A program made the translations under genes and the position numbers. DNA of 14,508 nt from JAKOQB01 sp036824465 (GTDB taxonomy: Bacteria > Pseudomonadota > Gammaproteobacteria > Burkholderiales > Burkholderiaceae_F), in NCBI GenBank assembly GCA_036824465.1, contig DAITAC010000099.1:1-14508 (forward strand), given 5' to 3'. The notes beneath the pieces are model-generated. The model was not told the origin of the DNA. It was given only the letters and a program-made list of their open reading frames with translations, and did not search any database. This document shows, piece by piece, positions 7,069 through 14,241 of the stretch (its first letter is position 1; the number at the start of each line of letters is the position of its first letter).

Positions 7069-8192
7069 GCCAGCGCGCGACCGATGATGATGCGCTGGAT
7101 GTCGCTGGTGCCTTCGTAGATCTGGCACACGCGCACGTCGCGCCAGATGCGTTCGACCGGGAAATCGGTCACATAGCCGTAGCCGCCGTGGATCTGGATC
7201 GCGTCCGAACACACCCGCTCGGCCATCTCGGAGGCGAAGAGTTTCGCCATCGCCGCTTCCTTCAGGCACGGCACGCCCTGGTCGCGCAGGCTCGCCGCAT
7301 GCAGCAGCAGCGCTCGCGCGGCCTCGATCTGGGTGGCCATGTCGGCGAGGCGGAAGTTGACGGCCTGGTGCTGGAAGATCGGCTGGCCGAACGAGGTGCG
7401 CTCCTTGGCGTATTTCAATGCCGCCTCGAACGCCGCGCGCGCCATGCCGACCGACTGCGCCGCAATACCGATGCGGCCGCCCTCGAGTGCCGACAGCGCG
7501 ATCTTGTAACCCTCGCCGTCCTCGCCGATCAGATTGGCGGCCGGCACGCGGCAGTTCTCGAACAGGATCTGCGCGGTGTCCGACGAGCGCTGTCCGGTCT
7601 TTTCCTCCAGGCGCGCGACCACGTAGCCCGGCGAGTTCGTCGGCACGACGAACATGCCCATGCCGCGCTTGCCGGCGGACTTATTCGTCACTGCGATCAC
7701 CATCGCGTAATCGGCATGTTTGCCGCTGGTGATGAACTGTTTGACGCCGTTGAGCACGTAGTGATCGCCGTCCTTGACCGCCGTGGTCCGCAGCGCGGCC
7801 GCATTGCTGCCAACGTGCGGCTCGGTCAGGCAGAACGCGCCAAGCGCCGCGCCGCTGGCGAGCGGCTTCAGAAACTGCTCCTTCTGCGGCTCCGACGCGT
7901 ACCCCATCAGGATCGCGCACACCGGGCAGTTGTTGACGCTGATGATGGTGGAGATGCCGCCGTCGCCAGCGGCGATTTCTTCCAGCGCGATTGCAAGCGA
8001 CGTGTAGTCCATCCCGGCGCCGCCATACTGCTCCGGCACCGCAATGCCAAAGACGCCGAGCGCAGCGAGTTCCTTCAGCGCGTCTTTCGGAAACGTGTGA
8101 TCGCGATCCCATTGCGCGGCAAAGGGCGCGAGGCGCGATTGCGAGAATTCGCGCAGGCTGTCACGCAGCAGACGGTGTTCTTCCTTGAGCAT
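7065..8192 (-). CDS. Acyl-CoA dehydrogenase
   Basis: A full-length 375-residue FAD-dependent acyl-CoA dehydrogenase, catalysing alpha,beta-desaturation of an acyl-CoA and passing electrons to ETF. It shows the family signature AFCLTEPHVGSNAAALRT from residue 119. The C-terminal signature QIHGGYGYVTDFPVERIWRD is followed by YEGTSDIQ, in which E360 is the expected catalytic base, placed as in short-chain (butyryl-CoA) enzymes. The middle and N-terminal domains (VPEQYGGAGMDY, ALEEIAAGDGG) are complete. Chain length or branching of the substrate cannot be read from motifs; short-chain or branched acyl-CoA is plausible given the thiolase and Liv permeases nearby. It starts 18 bp after the membrane-protein gene with only a weak ribosome binding site, and its stop overlaps the methyltransferase start, consistent with one transcript. 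Confidence 0.95.
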   Translation of the reverse strand: MLKEEHRLLRDSLREFSQSRLAPFAAQWDRDHTFPKDALKELAALGVFGIAVPEQYGGAGMDYTSLAIALEEIAAGDGGISTIISVNNCPVCAILMGYASEPQKEQFLKPLASGAALGAFCLTEPHVGSNAAALRTTAVKDGDHYVLNGVKQFITSGKHADYAMVIAVTNKSAGKRGMGMFVVPTNSPGYVVARLEEKTGQRSSDTAQILFENCRVPAANLIGEDGEGYKIALSALEGGRIGIAAQSVGMARAAFEAALKYAKERTSFGQPIFQHQAVNFRLADMATQIEAARALLLHAASLRDQGVPCLKEAAMAKLFASEMAERVCSDAIQIHGGYGYVTDFPVERIWRDVRVCQIYEGTSDIQRIIIGRALA

Positions 8193-8210
8193 CGAGGAGT
8201 TCCAGAGCTT

Positions 8211-8651
8211 TCAGGTCTTCATCACCCATGCCGCGCCACGATGCCTGATCAGAAAGCCCACTGCTGCGCCGGCGATCAGCGCGGCCAGCAGCATCGGCCC
8301 GCCCCCCATCACCCCAGAGATCAGAAGCACCGTCGACAGCCACCGGGAAAAGTCCTCGATCGGAAACCAGACCGCGGTGGCCAGCGCCGAAAACCCGAAC
8401 CACGTCAGCAACGCGACCAGCAGGCCGCGCGATATCGACTGGCCGACCGTTTTCACACGCTTCTCCGCCCCCTGGTAGACGAGCATTGCGAACAGGGCGG
8501 AAAACAGCCCCGGGACGGCGACGAAGACCCAGCGATTCACGCCGCTCTCGATCGCGAACTCGCGCAGCGTGAATTGCATGCTGAAGGCCGCGACGCCGCC
8601 GCAGATCGCAAACAAAAGCGCAGCGACCAACGGCGGCGACATATGTTTCAC
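8211..8651 (-). CDS. Four-helix membrane protein, unknown function
   Basis: A 146-residue hydrophobic protein I do not recognise. It has about four predicted membrane segments: residues 7-25, 40-59, 76-96 and a long Gly/Ala-rich segment around 106-134 that contains GVMGGGP. Short charged loops (GAEKRVKT; RHRG at the C-terminal side) are consistent with an inner-membrane protein. I chose the GTG at 8651-8649 because AAGGA lies ten bases before it. An ATG three codons further in (8642) is the alternative. The longer open frame up to 8762 runs into the RidA gene and has low-complexity arginine-rich sequence, so it was not used. It is embedded in the same direction between the RidA-like gene (61-bp gap) and the acyl-CoA dehydrogenase (18-bp gap). 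A role in the pathway, for example transport, is only a guess. Confidence 0.7.
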   Translation of the reverse strand: MKHMSPPLVAALLFAICGGVAAFSMQFTLREFAIESGVNRWVFVAVPGLFSALFAMLVYQGAEKRVKTVGQSISRGLLVALLTWFGFSALATAVWFPIEDFSRWLSTVLLISGVMGGGPMLLAALIAGAAVGFLIRHRGAAWVMKT

Positions 8652-8712
8652 GCGATTCTTTTCCTTGATGGCGTTAGCCGTTCCGCGACGGCAGGCGCGA
8701 TTGTCCCTCGTT

Positions 8713-9096
8713 TCAGCGCCGGCGGCACGCGGTGACCTCGATCTCGATCGCCATCCGCGCATCGATCAGCTGGCACACGATCGCAGTGGCGGCCGGCCGC
8801 GCGCGCGCAAACATTTCGCCGAAGATCGGTGCGACTTTCTCGAACAGCGCCGCATCGGTGAGGTAATAGCGGACGCGCACGACGTCATCGAGCTTGCAGC
8901 CGGCCTCGGCGAGCGCGGCGGCGATGTTGCGAAAACATTGCCGGCACTGCGCGATGGGGTCGGCATCGATGCACATCGTCGCGTAATCGAAACCGGTCGT
9001 GCCCGACACGTGAACGTAATCACCCTCGACGACCGCGCGGCTGTAGCCCGCCACTGCCTCGAACGACGATCCGGATGAGATCAGGCGCCGATCCAT
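8713..9096 (-). CDS. RidA/YjgF-family protein lacking the key arginine
   Basis: A 127-residue protein with the RidA (YjgF/UK114) fold pattern: VEGDYVHVSGTTGFD, CFRNIAAALAEAGCKLDDVVRVRYYLTD, and the closing strand MAIEIEVTA. In enamine/imine deaminase members a conserved arginine follows Pro-Ala (PARS motif) and holds the substrate carboxylate. Here the segment reads RPAATAIV, with A103 in that place, so classical 2-aminoacrylate deaminase activity is not expected. Such arginine-less subfamilies are common in catabolic clusters, and their reactions are mostly undefined. The ATG at 9096 is preceded by AGAAGG with suitable spacing. The gene begins 11 bp after the SDR stop, which strongly suggests cotranscription. 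It is cytoplasmic, and family members usually form trimers. Confidence 0.9.
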   Translation of the reverse strand: MDRRLISSGSSFEAVAGYSRAVVEGDYVHVSGTTGFDYATMCIDADPIAQCRQCFRNIAAALAEAGCKLDDVVRVRYYLTDAALFEKVAPIFGEMFARARPAATAIVCQLIDARMAIEIEVTACRRR

Positions 9097-9107
9097 CGCG
9101 TTGCCTT

Positions 9108-9785
9108 CTACCAGGCGAGTTGTTCGCCGTTGTGATTGAGGAACTTGCCGTTATGCGAGTCGTTGGCGGCCGCAATCACCCGCCGCATGCCGGCCACACT
9201 TTCGTGCGTGTCGATGTCAGCTTCATGGCCGCCCATGTCGGTTCGCACCCAGCCGGGGTGAAACGCCATGCAGACGACCCCTTGCGGACCGAGTTCGAGT
9301 GACGCGGCCTTCAGCACATTGTTGAGTGCGGCCTTGCTGGTCCGGTACAGCCAGCTCCCGGACGACGTCATCAATGCGGTCGAACCCATCTTGCTCGACA
9401 TGACGGCGAGCTTTCCCTTCGCGAGCAGCAGCGAAGGGACGAGGATCGGAATCAGCTGCATCGGCGCGAGCACGTTGGTGTGCATCACTGCGTCGAAGTC
9501 GCCCGGCGCCGGCGCGACGATGCGCTCCGTGCGCGGACGCGGCGCCACGCCGGCGTTGAGGATGGCCAGGTCGAGCGGCTCGCCGTCCAGGTGCCAGGCC
9601 AGTGCGGCGACGCCGGTTGCGTCCGTCACATCGAGTTCGATCGGCCTCGCACCAAGCGCACGCAGCTTGCCGGCGTCCTCGGGCTTGCGGTGAGTGGCCA
9701 TCACGCGCGCGCCATCATCGGCGTACTGGCGCGCGAACTCGAAGCCGATGCCGCGCGAAGCGCCGATGATGAGGACGGTGGGCAC
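9108..9785 (-). CDS. Short-chain dehydrogenase/reductase, C-factor-like
   Basis: A 225-residue NAD(P)-dependent SDR. The nucleotide-binding motif GASRGIG is at 8-14, with LDVTD following strand 3. NAG is at 77-79, a serine-bearing strand SSKMGS at 130-135, and the catalytic YRTSK at 147-151 (Y147, K151). The short form and the SSKMGS...YRTSKAALN arrangement resemble the C-factor (CsgA-like) subgroup. The substrate is unknown; in this operon it could reduce or oxidise a keto/hydroxy intermediate, but the usual 3-hydroxyacyl-CoA dehydrogenase signatures are not apparent. The start codon is GTG at 9785-9783, with no clear ribosome binding site. It lies 34 bp after the thiolase gene, a gap filled largely by a small tandem repeat. 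Confidence 0.9.
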   Translation of the reverse strand: MPTVLIIGASRGIGFEFARQYADDGARVMATHRKPEDAGKLRALGARPIELDVTDATGVAALAWHLDGEPLDLAILNAGVAPRPRTERIVAPAPGDFDAVMHTNVLAPMQLIPILVPSLLLAKGKLAVMSSKMGSTALMTSSGSWLYRTSKAALNNVLKAASLELGPQGVVCMAFHPGWVRTDMGGHEADIDTHESVAGMRRVIAAANDSHNGKFLNHNGEQLAW

Positions 9786-9793
9786 GGGGCAAT

Positions 9794-9814
9794 GGCGAGT
9801 GGCGAGTCGCGAGT
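9794..9814. repeat. Short tandem repeat, three 7-bp units
   Basis: GGCGAGT occurs at 9794-9800 and 9801-9807, followed by a variant CGCGAGT at 9808-9814. It occupies most of the gap between the thiolase stop and the SDR start, so it lies in the leader just upstream of the SDR GTG. It may be a slippage product or a small spacer repeat. Confidence 0.7.
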
Positions 9815-9819
9815 AAGGG

Positions 9820-11001
9820 CTAGATCATCTCGATTGCCATGGCAGTTGCTTCGCCGCCGCCGATGCACAGTGCCGCGATGCCGCGCTTGCCGCCGGTCTT
9901 CTTCAGCGCGCCCAGCAGCGTGACCACGATGCGCGCGCCGCTGGCGCCGATCGGGTGCCCGAGCGCGCAGGCGCCGCCGTGGATGTTCACCTTCTCGTGC
10001 GGGATGTTGTGCTCCTTCATCGCGGCCATCGTTACCGCGGCAAAGGCCTCATTGACTTCCCACAGATCGACGTCGCCTGCCTTCCAGCCGGTCTTCTTCA
10101 GCACCTTGTCGATCGCGCCCACCGGTGCGGTGGTGAACCACTCCGGCGCCTGTGCGTGCACGGCGTGCGCCAGCACGCGCGCGATCGGCTTGCAGCCCAT
10201 CTTGTCGGCGGTGGACTGACGCATCATCACCACTGCTGCTGCGCCGTCGGAAATCGATGACGCATTGGCGGCCGTGATGGTGCCGTCCTTCTTGAACGCG
10301 GGCTTCAGCCCCGGAATCTTGTCGAGCTTGGCCTTGAACGGCTGCTCATCCTTGTCGATCTTCACTTCGCCGCCCTTGCCCGGCACCATGACCGGCGCGA
10401 TCTCCCACGCAAAACTGCCGTCGGTGTTGGCCTTGAGCGCGCGCTCGGTGGAGGCGATGGCGAATTTGTCCTGCGCCTCGCGCGTGAAGCTGTACTTGGC
10501 GACGCACTGCTCGGCGAACACGCCCATCGCCTTGCCACGCTCGTACGCGTCTTCCAGTCCGTCGAGCGCCATGTGGTCAAACATCGTCGCGGCGCCATAG
10601 CGATAGCCCTTGCGGCTGCCCACCAGCAGGTGCGGCGCGTTGGTCATGCTTTCCATGCCGCCGGCGACGATCACGTTGGCACTGCCCGCGATCAACATGT
10701 CGTGCGCGAACATCATCGTGCGCATCCCCGAGCCGCACATTTTCGACAGGGTGACGGCGCCGGCCGACGCCGGCAATCCGGCACCGAGTGTGGCCTGCCG
10801 CGCCGGTGCCTGTCCTTGTCCGGCCATCAGGCAGCAGCCGAACAGCACTTCGTCGATCGCGTCGCGGTTGACGCTGGCGCGTTCGACCGCGACCTTGATG
10901 GCGACGGCCCCGAGTTGATAAGCCTGCATTGATGAAAAATCGCCGAGCAAGCCGCCGATTGGGGTGCGGGCGGCGGAGACGATGACGATCGGATCTGTCA
11001 T
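9820..11001 (-). CDS. Acetyl-CoA acetyltransferase (thiolase)
   Basis: A 393-residue thiolase of the usual family length, cleaving 3-ketoacyl-CoA to acetyl-CoA (or condensing two acetyl-CoA). It starts MTDPIVIVSAARTPIGG. The acylated nucleophile C89 is in LSKMCGSGMRT. The NEAFAAV motif precedes GGACALGHPIGASG with the catalytic H349, and C379 lies in LCIGGGEATA. All catalytic residues appear present. The ATG at 11001-10999 is supported by GAGGAAG a few bases upstream. A longer open frame extends into the divergent promoter region and looks non-coding. It is the first gene of the minus-strand catabolic run and is divergent from the aldehyde dehydrogenase. It could be an acetoacetyl-CoA thiolase or a broader 3-ketoacyl-CoA thiolase; motifs alone do not separate these. 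Confidence 0.95.
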   Translation of the reverse strand: MTDPIVIVSAARTPIGGLLGDFSSMQAYQLGAVAIKVAVERASVNRDAIDEVLFGCCLMAGQGQAPARQATLGAGLPASAGAVTLSKMCGSGMRTMMFAHDMLIAGSANVIVAGGMESMTNAPHLLVGSRKGYRYGAATMFDHMALDGLEDAYERGKAMGVFAEQCVAKYSFTREAQDKFAIASTERALKANTDGSFAWEIAPVMVPGKGGEVKIDKDEQPFKAKLDKIPGLKPAFKKDGTITAANASSISDGAAAVVMMRQSTADKMGCKPIARVLAHAVHAQAPEWFTTAPVGAIDKVLKKTGWKAGDVDLWEVNEAFAAVTMAAMKEHNIPHEKVNIHGGACALGHPIGASGARIVVTLLGALKKTGGKRGIAALCIGGGEATAMAIEMI

Positions 11002-11034
11002 GGCTGCTTCCTCTTCACGGTGTTGAGTAGACGG

Positions 11035-11053
11035 CGCGGGCACGGTGCCCGCG
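11035..11053. promoter_or_regulatory. Candidate operator dyad in divergent promoter region
   Basis: The dyad CGCGGGCAC-G-GTGCCCGCG has perfect 9-bp arms around a single central base. It lies 33 bp before the thiolase start and about 87 bp before the aldehyde dehydrogenase start, in the only divergent gap of the window (11002-11140). On the - strand a GATAAT hexamer at 11068-11063 could serve as a -10 element, which would place the dyad just after the transcription start, as for a repressor site. No convincing -35 was found. No regulator gene lies next to it inside the window. Confidence 0.45.
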
Positions 11054-11140
11054 GATGGCTGAATTATCCACCCGGCGGCGGCAGCGGTCGCGCTCCGGCA
11101 CGGCGTTACGATCATGCGGGAGCACTTGGGAGGGTTGACC

Positions 11141-12718
11141 ATGACGCAGGCCGCGAATTTCAAGCTGACCTATTCGACCATGTTCGATCCGCCAGCTGCA
11201 TTGCACGAGCGCTTCGATGCCGCGCTGGCACAGGCGCGCACTCGACTGACGCGGGACTATCCGCAGTGGATCGACGGCAAGGCGCGCGCGGCGGCGCATT
11301 CGTTCGAGGTACGTTCGCCCATCGATCGCGACTGGCTGCTTGGGCGTTTTGCGCGCGGAACGGCGCCGGACGCGAGCGATGCGGTCTCGGCCGCCCTGGC
11401 GGCGTTTCCGTCGTGGGCTGCAGCGCCGTGGCGCGAGCGCGTGCGCATCCTGCGGCACGCGGCGGCGCTGATCGAGCAGCGCGTGTACGACATCGGCGCT
11501 GCGGTTGCGCTCGAAGTCGGCAAGAACCGCATGGAGTCGCTCGGTGAAGTGCAGGAGACGGCGGATCTGTTCACCTGGTACTGCGATCAGATGGAAAGCA
11601 ACGGCGGTTTCGACCGCGTGCTGCCGAATGACCCGCTGCCCGGCTACGTCAGCCGCAACCGCACCGTGCTCAAGCCGTATGGCGCGTGGGTGGTGATTGC
11701 GCCGTTCAATTTTCCGTTCGCACTCGCCGGGGGGCCGATCGCCGCGGCGCTGGTCGCGGGCAATACGGTCGTGTTCAAGACCGCGACCGACACCACGTGG
11801 AGCGGCTGGCTGCTGCTCGAAGCTCTGCGCGATGCCGGGCTGCCGCCCGGCGTCGTCAATTACGTTTCCGGGGCCGGCGCGGAAATCGGCGCGTCACTGA
11901 TCGCCGATCCCCGCATCGCCGGCGTGACATTTACCGGCTCGTACGAGGTCGGCATGCAGATCGTGCGCCAGTTCGCGCTCGGCGCGTGGCCGCGCCCGTG
12001 CATTGCCGAGATGGGTGGCAAGAACGCCGCGATCGTGAGCCGCCATGCGGATCTTGAACGCGCGGCGACGGGGATCGTGCGTTCGGCTTTCGGGCTGCAG
12101 GGACAGAAGTGCTCGGCCTGCTCGCGCGTCTATGTCGAGCGCGCGGCGGCGGATGAGTTACGCGCAAAGCTTGTCGAGAAAACGCGCGCGATCGCCGTCG
12201 GCGACCCGACGCTCCGGCAGAACTGGATGGGCCCGGTGATCAACGAGGCGGCTTACAAGCGCTATCAGAAGTGCGTTGAGAACCTGCGCCGGCACGGCAA
12301 GGTGTTCGTCGGCGGCGAGACGCTGACGTCAGGGGCGCTCGAGCGCGGCTGGTTTGTCGCGCCCACCATCGCGACCGCGCCGTTTGACTACAGCTTGTGG
12401 GATGAGGAGAAGTTCATTCCGCTGGTGCTGGTCGGTGAGGTCGAGTCAGTGGATCAGGCGATCGAACTGGCGAATGCATCCGACTATGGACTGACGGCGG
12501 GCTTTTACGGCGCACAGGATGAGATCCCGCGTTTTCTCGACCGTATCGAAGCCGGCGTCACCTATGTCAATCGGCCGCAGGGCGCCACCACCGGCGCGTG
12601 GCCGGGCTTTCAGCCCTTCGGCGGCTGGAAGGCGAGCGGCACCACCGGCAAGGCGATCGGCAGCTTCTATTACCTGCAGCAATACCTGCGCGAGCAGTCG
12701 CAGACGGTGGTCGACTGA
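11141..12718 (+). CDS. Aldehyde dehydrogenase, P5C dehydrogenase-like
   Basis: A 525-residue NAD(P)-dependent aldehyde dehydrogenase with the long N-terminus and layout of 1-pyrroline-5-carboxylate (glutamate semialdehyde) dehydrogenases: RDYPQWIDGKA near residue 40, then EVGKN and APFNFPFALAGG. Oxyanion N190, general base E290 (AEMGGKNA) and nucleophile C324 (GQKCSACSR) are all present. One variation is that the usual EEIFGP motif reads DEEKFIP. The substrate may be P5C or another semialdehyde, because the close neighbours are acyl-CoA enzymes rather than proline catabolic genes. The ATG at 11141 is chosen for the GGGAGGG ribosome binding site at 11128-11134; an in-frame ATG at 11114 lacks one. 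It is transcribed divergently from the thiolase and ends 17 bp from the convergent thioesterase gene, with no obvious terminator between them. Confidence 0.9.
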   Translation: MTQAANFKLTYSTMFDPPAALHERFDAALAQARTRLTRDYPQWIDGKARAAAHSFEVRSPIDRDWLLGRFARGTAPDASDAVSAALAAFPSWAAAPWRERVRILRHAAALIEQRVYDIGAAVALEVGKNRMESLGEVQETADLFTWYCDQMESNGGFDRVLPNDPLPGYVSRNRTVLKPYGAWVVIAPFNFPFALAGGPIAAALVAGNTVVFKTATDTTWSGWLLLEALRDAGLPPGVVNYVSGAGAEIGASLIADPRIAGVTFTGSYEVGMQIVRQFALGAWPRPCIAEMGGKNAAIVSRHADLERAATGIVRSAFGLQGQKCSACSRVYVERAAADELRAKLVEKTRAIAVGDPTLRQNWMGPVINEAAYKRYQKCVENLRRHGKVFVGGETLTSGALERGWFVAPTIATAPFDYSLWDEEKFIPLVLVGEVESVDQAIELANASDYGLTAGFYGAQDEIPRFLDRIEAGVTYVNRPQGATTGAWPGFQPFGGWKASGTTGKAIGSFYYLQQYLREQSQTVVD

Positions 12719-12735
12719 TACGGCCGGGCGCCGCT

Positions 12736-13224
12736 TCAGCTCAGCATGTAGGCAGCCGCGCCGGTGGCGATCAGCGCATCACCGTCGTCGACAAGCCGCA
12801 TCTGTGCGGTGCCGACGCGGCCGCCCAGCCGGAGCACCTCGGCGCTGCCGATAAAGTGCCCGCCGGTGCCGGGGCGCAGAAAGTCGACGCGCAGATCGAT
12901 CGTGGCCAGGCGGGTGAAGCGATGCATGATCTGGTCGCTGGACTCGTCCCCGTGCTTTTCACCGAGGGCGACCATGATCGCCAGGCCGGCCAGTGCGTCG
13001 AGCGTGGCCGAGATCACGCCGCCATGCAGCCGGCCAAACTGATAATGGCCGACCAGTGGGGGTCGCATCTCGAAGCGCAGCTGCGGCCCGCTGGGACCGA
13101 GGCGCAGCACCTTCAGTCCCAGGATCTGGTTGAAAGTGATCTGTCGCTCGAACAGTTCGGCCAGCGCGGCGTCGAGCCTGCGCTGCTCGGCCGCGCTGCG
13201 CCGCGGCGGGAGAGGGTTGGTCAT
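12736..13224 (-). CDS. PaaI/YigI-like hotdog thioesterase
   Basis: A 162-residue single hotdog-fold protein. The signature helix is RLHGGVISATLDALAG, with H67-G68-G69 and the acidic D76 expected for PaaI-type acyl-CoA thioesterases. The following strands TIDLRVDFLRPGTGGHFIG and VGTAQMRLVDDGDALIATG complete the fold. Such enzymes hydrolyse aromatic or aliphatic acyl-CoA thioesters and may free trapped CoA. The length and the long helical N-terminus resemble the YigI subgroup more than the shorter PaaI. It starts 60 bp after the livM stop on the same strand, so it may be cotranscribed as the last gene of the Liv permease operon. It converges with the aldehyde dehydrogenase. Confidence 0.88.
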   Translation of the reverse strand: MTNPLPPRRSAAEQRRLDAALAELFERQITFNQILGLKVLRLGPSGPQLRFEMRPPLVGHYQFGRLHGGVISATLDALAGLAIMVALGEKHGDESSDQIMHRFTRLATIDLRVDFLRPGTGGHFIGSAEVLRLGGRVGTAQMRLVDDGDALIATGAAAYMLS

Positions 13225-13284
13225 GCTCGAGGATTCCAGGGCTGCAGCAACAAGGTCGCCGCCGGCATTGCGGCACGGCGAAAA

Positions 13285-14241
13285 CTAGAGTGGCTTCTTC
13301 AGCCAGTTCGCGATCTCGCCGATCACACCGCGCCGGAACGCGAGGACACAGATCACGAAGATCACGCCCTGCACCACCGTGACCCATGCGCCGAGTTGCG
13401 CCAGGTAGTTCTCCATCGTGATGATGATCGCGGCGCCCGCGACCGGTCCGAAAATCGTGCCGAGCCCGCCGAGCAGCGTCATCAGCACGACCTCGCCCGA
13501 CATCGACCAGTGCACATCGGTGAGCGACGCAAGCTGGAACACCAGCGCCTTGGTGGCGCCTGCGAGGCCGGCCAACCCGGCCGAAAGCACGAAGGCGAGC
13601 AGCTTGTACTTGTCGACGTCGTAGCCGAGCGAGATGGCGCGGCTTTCGTTCTCGCGGATCGCCTTCAGCACCTGGCCGAACGGCGAATTCACCACGCGGT
13701 AGATCAACAGGAAACCGCCGAGAAACACTGCGTACACCAGCAGGTACATCGACCAGGCGTTGGAAAGGTCGATCACGCCGAAGAGCCGCCCGCGCGGAAC
13801 GGCCTGGATGCCGTCTTCGCCGCCGGTGAACGGTGCCTGCAGGCAGTAGAAGTACACCATCTGCGCCAGTGCGAGCGTGATCATCGCGAAGTAGATTCCC
13901 TGGCGCCGGATCGCAAGCGACCCGACCACGAACCCCAGCGCCGTTGCGCAGGCGGTCCCGAAGAGAATCGCCAGCTCAGGCGTCAGCCCCCAGACCTTCG
14001 CCGAATGCGCGGACGCGTAGCTGGCCATGCCGAAGAACATCGCGTGGCCGAACGACAGCAGGCCCACATAGCCGATCAGCAGGTTGAAGGCGCATGCGAA
14101 CAGCGCGAAGCACATCACCTTCATCACGAACACGGGGTACGCGATCAACGGCGCGAGCGCGAAGAGTGCCGCCATCACGATGAAGGCAGTGCGCTGGTGG
14201 TTCAGCTCGTGACCCGCGGTGGGAGACGTGATCGCAGCCAT
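13285..14241 (-). CDS. livM: Branched-chain amino acid ABC permease LivM
   Basis: A 318-residue inner-membrane permease with about eight to ten hydrophobic segments. Recognisable LivM features are the FNLLIGYVGLLSFGHAMFFG segment at 52-71, TGGEDGI at 139-145, the cytoplasmic loop RAIRENESRAISLGYDV type around 194-209 (here KAIRENESRAISLGYDV), and LLGGLGTIFGPVAGA at 257-271. It forms the translocation pore with LivH and needs the LivG/LivF ATPases and a periplasmic binding protein. The ATG directly abuts the livH stop, with no gap, indicating coupled translation. The substrate may be Leu/Ile/Val, but related transporters also carry amides, urea or aromatic acids. No ATPase follows it: the next gene is the thioesterase. 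Confidence 0.94.
   Translation of the reverse strand: MAAITSPTAGHELNHQRTAFIVMAALFALAPLIAYPVFVMKVMCFALFACAFNLLIGYVGLLSFGHAMFFGMASYASAHSAKVWGLTPELAILFGTACATALGFVVGSLAIRRQGIYFAMITLALAQMVYFYCLQAPFTGGEDGIQAVPRGRLFGVIDLSNAWSMYLLVYAVFLGGFLLIYRVVNSPFGQVLKAIRENESRAISLGYDVDKYKLLAFVLSAGLAGLAGATKALVFQLASLTDVHWSMSGEVVLMTLLGGLGTIFGPVAGAAIIITMENYLAQLGAWVTVVQGVIFVICVLAFRRGVIGEIANWLKKPL

Noticed and set aside
7069..7269. N-terminal extension of the methyltransferase frame
   Set aside because: The extra 67 codons are an out-of-frame reading of the acyl-CoA dehydrogenase C-terminus and do not resemble a methyltransferase N-terminus. The GTGA overlap start is better.
7017..8735. A 572-codon open frame on the + strand
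   Set aside because: It runs antisense to the acyl-CoA dehydrogenase and membrane-protein genes, both well supported. Its translation is Arg/His/Gln-rich without any family motif, as expected for the antisense of GC-rich coding DNA.
11002..11163. N-terminal extension of the thiolase frame
   Set aside because: The thiolase family starts at MTDPIVIVSAARTPIGG, and a good ribosome binding site precedes that ATG. The extension covers the divergent promoter region and the start of the aldehyde dehydrogenase gene.
12719..12735. Terminator between the convergent aldehyde dehydrogenase and thioesterase genes
   Set aside because: The 17-bp gap has GC-rich bases but no stem-loop followed by a T-run in either direction.
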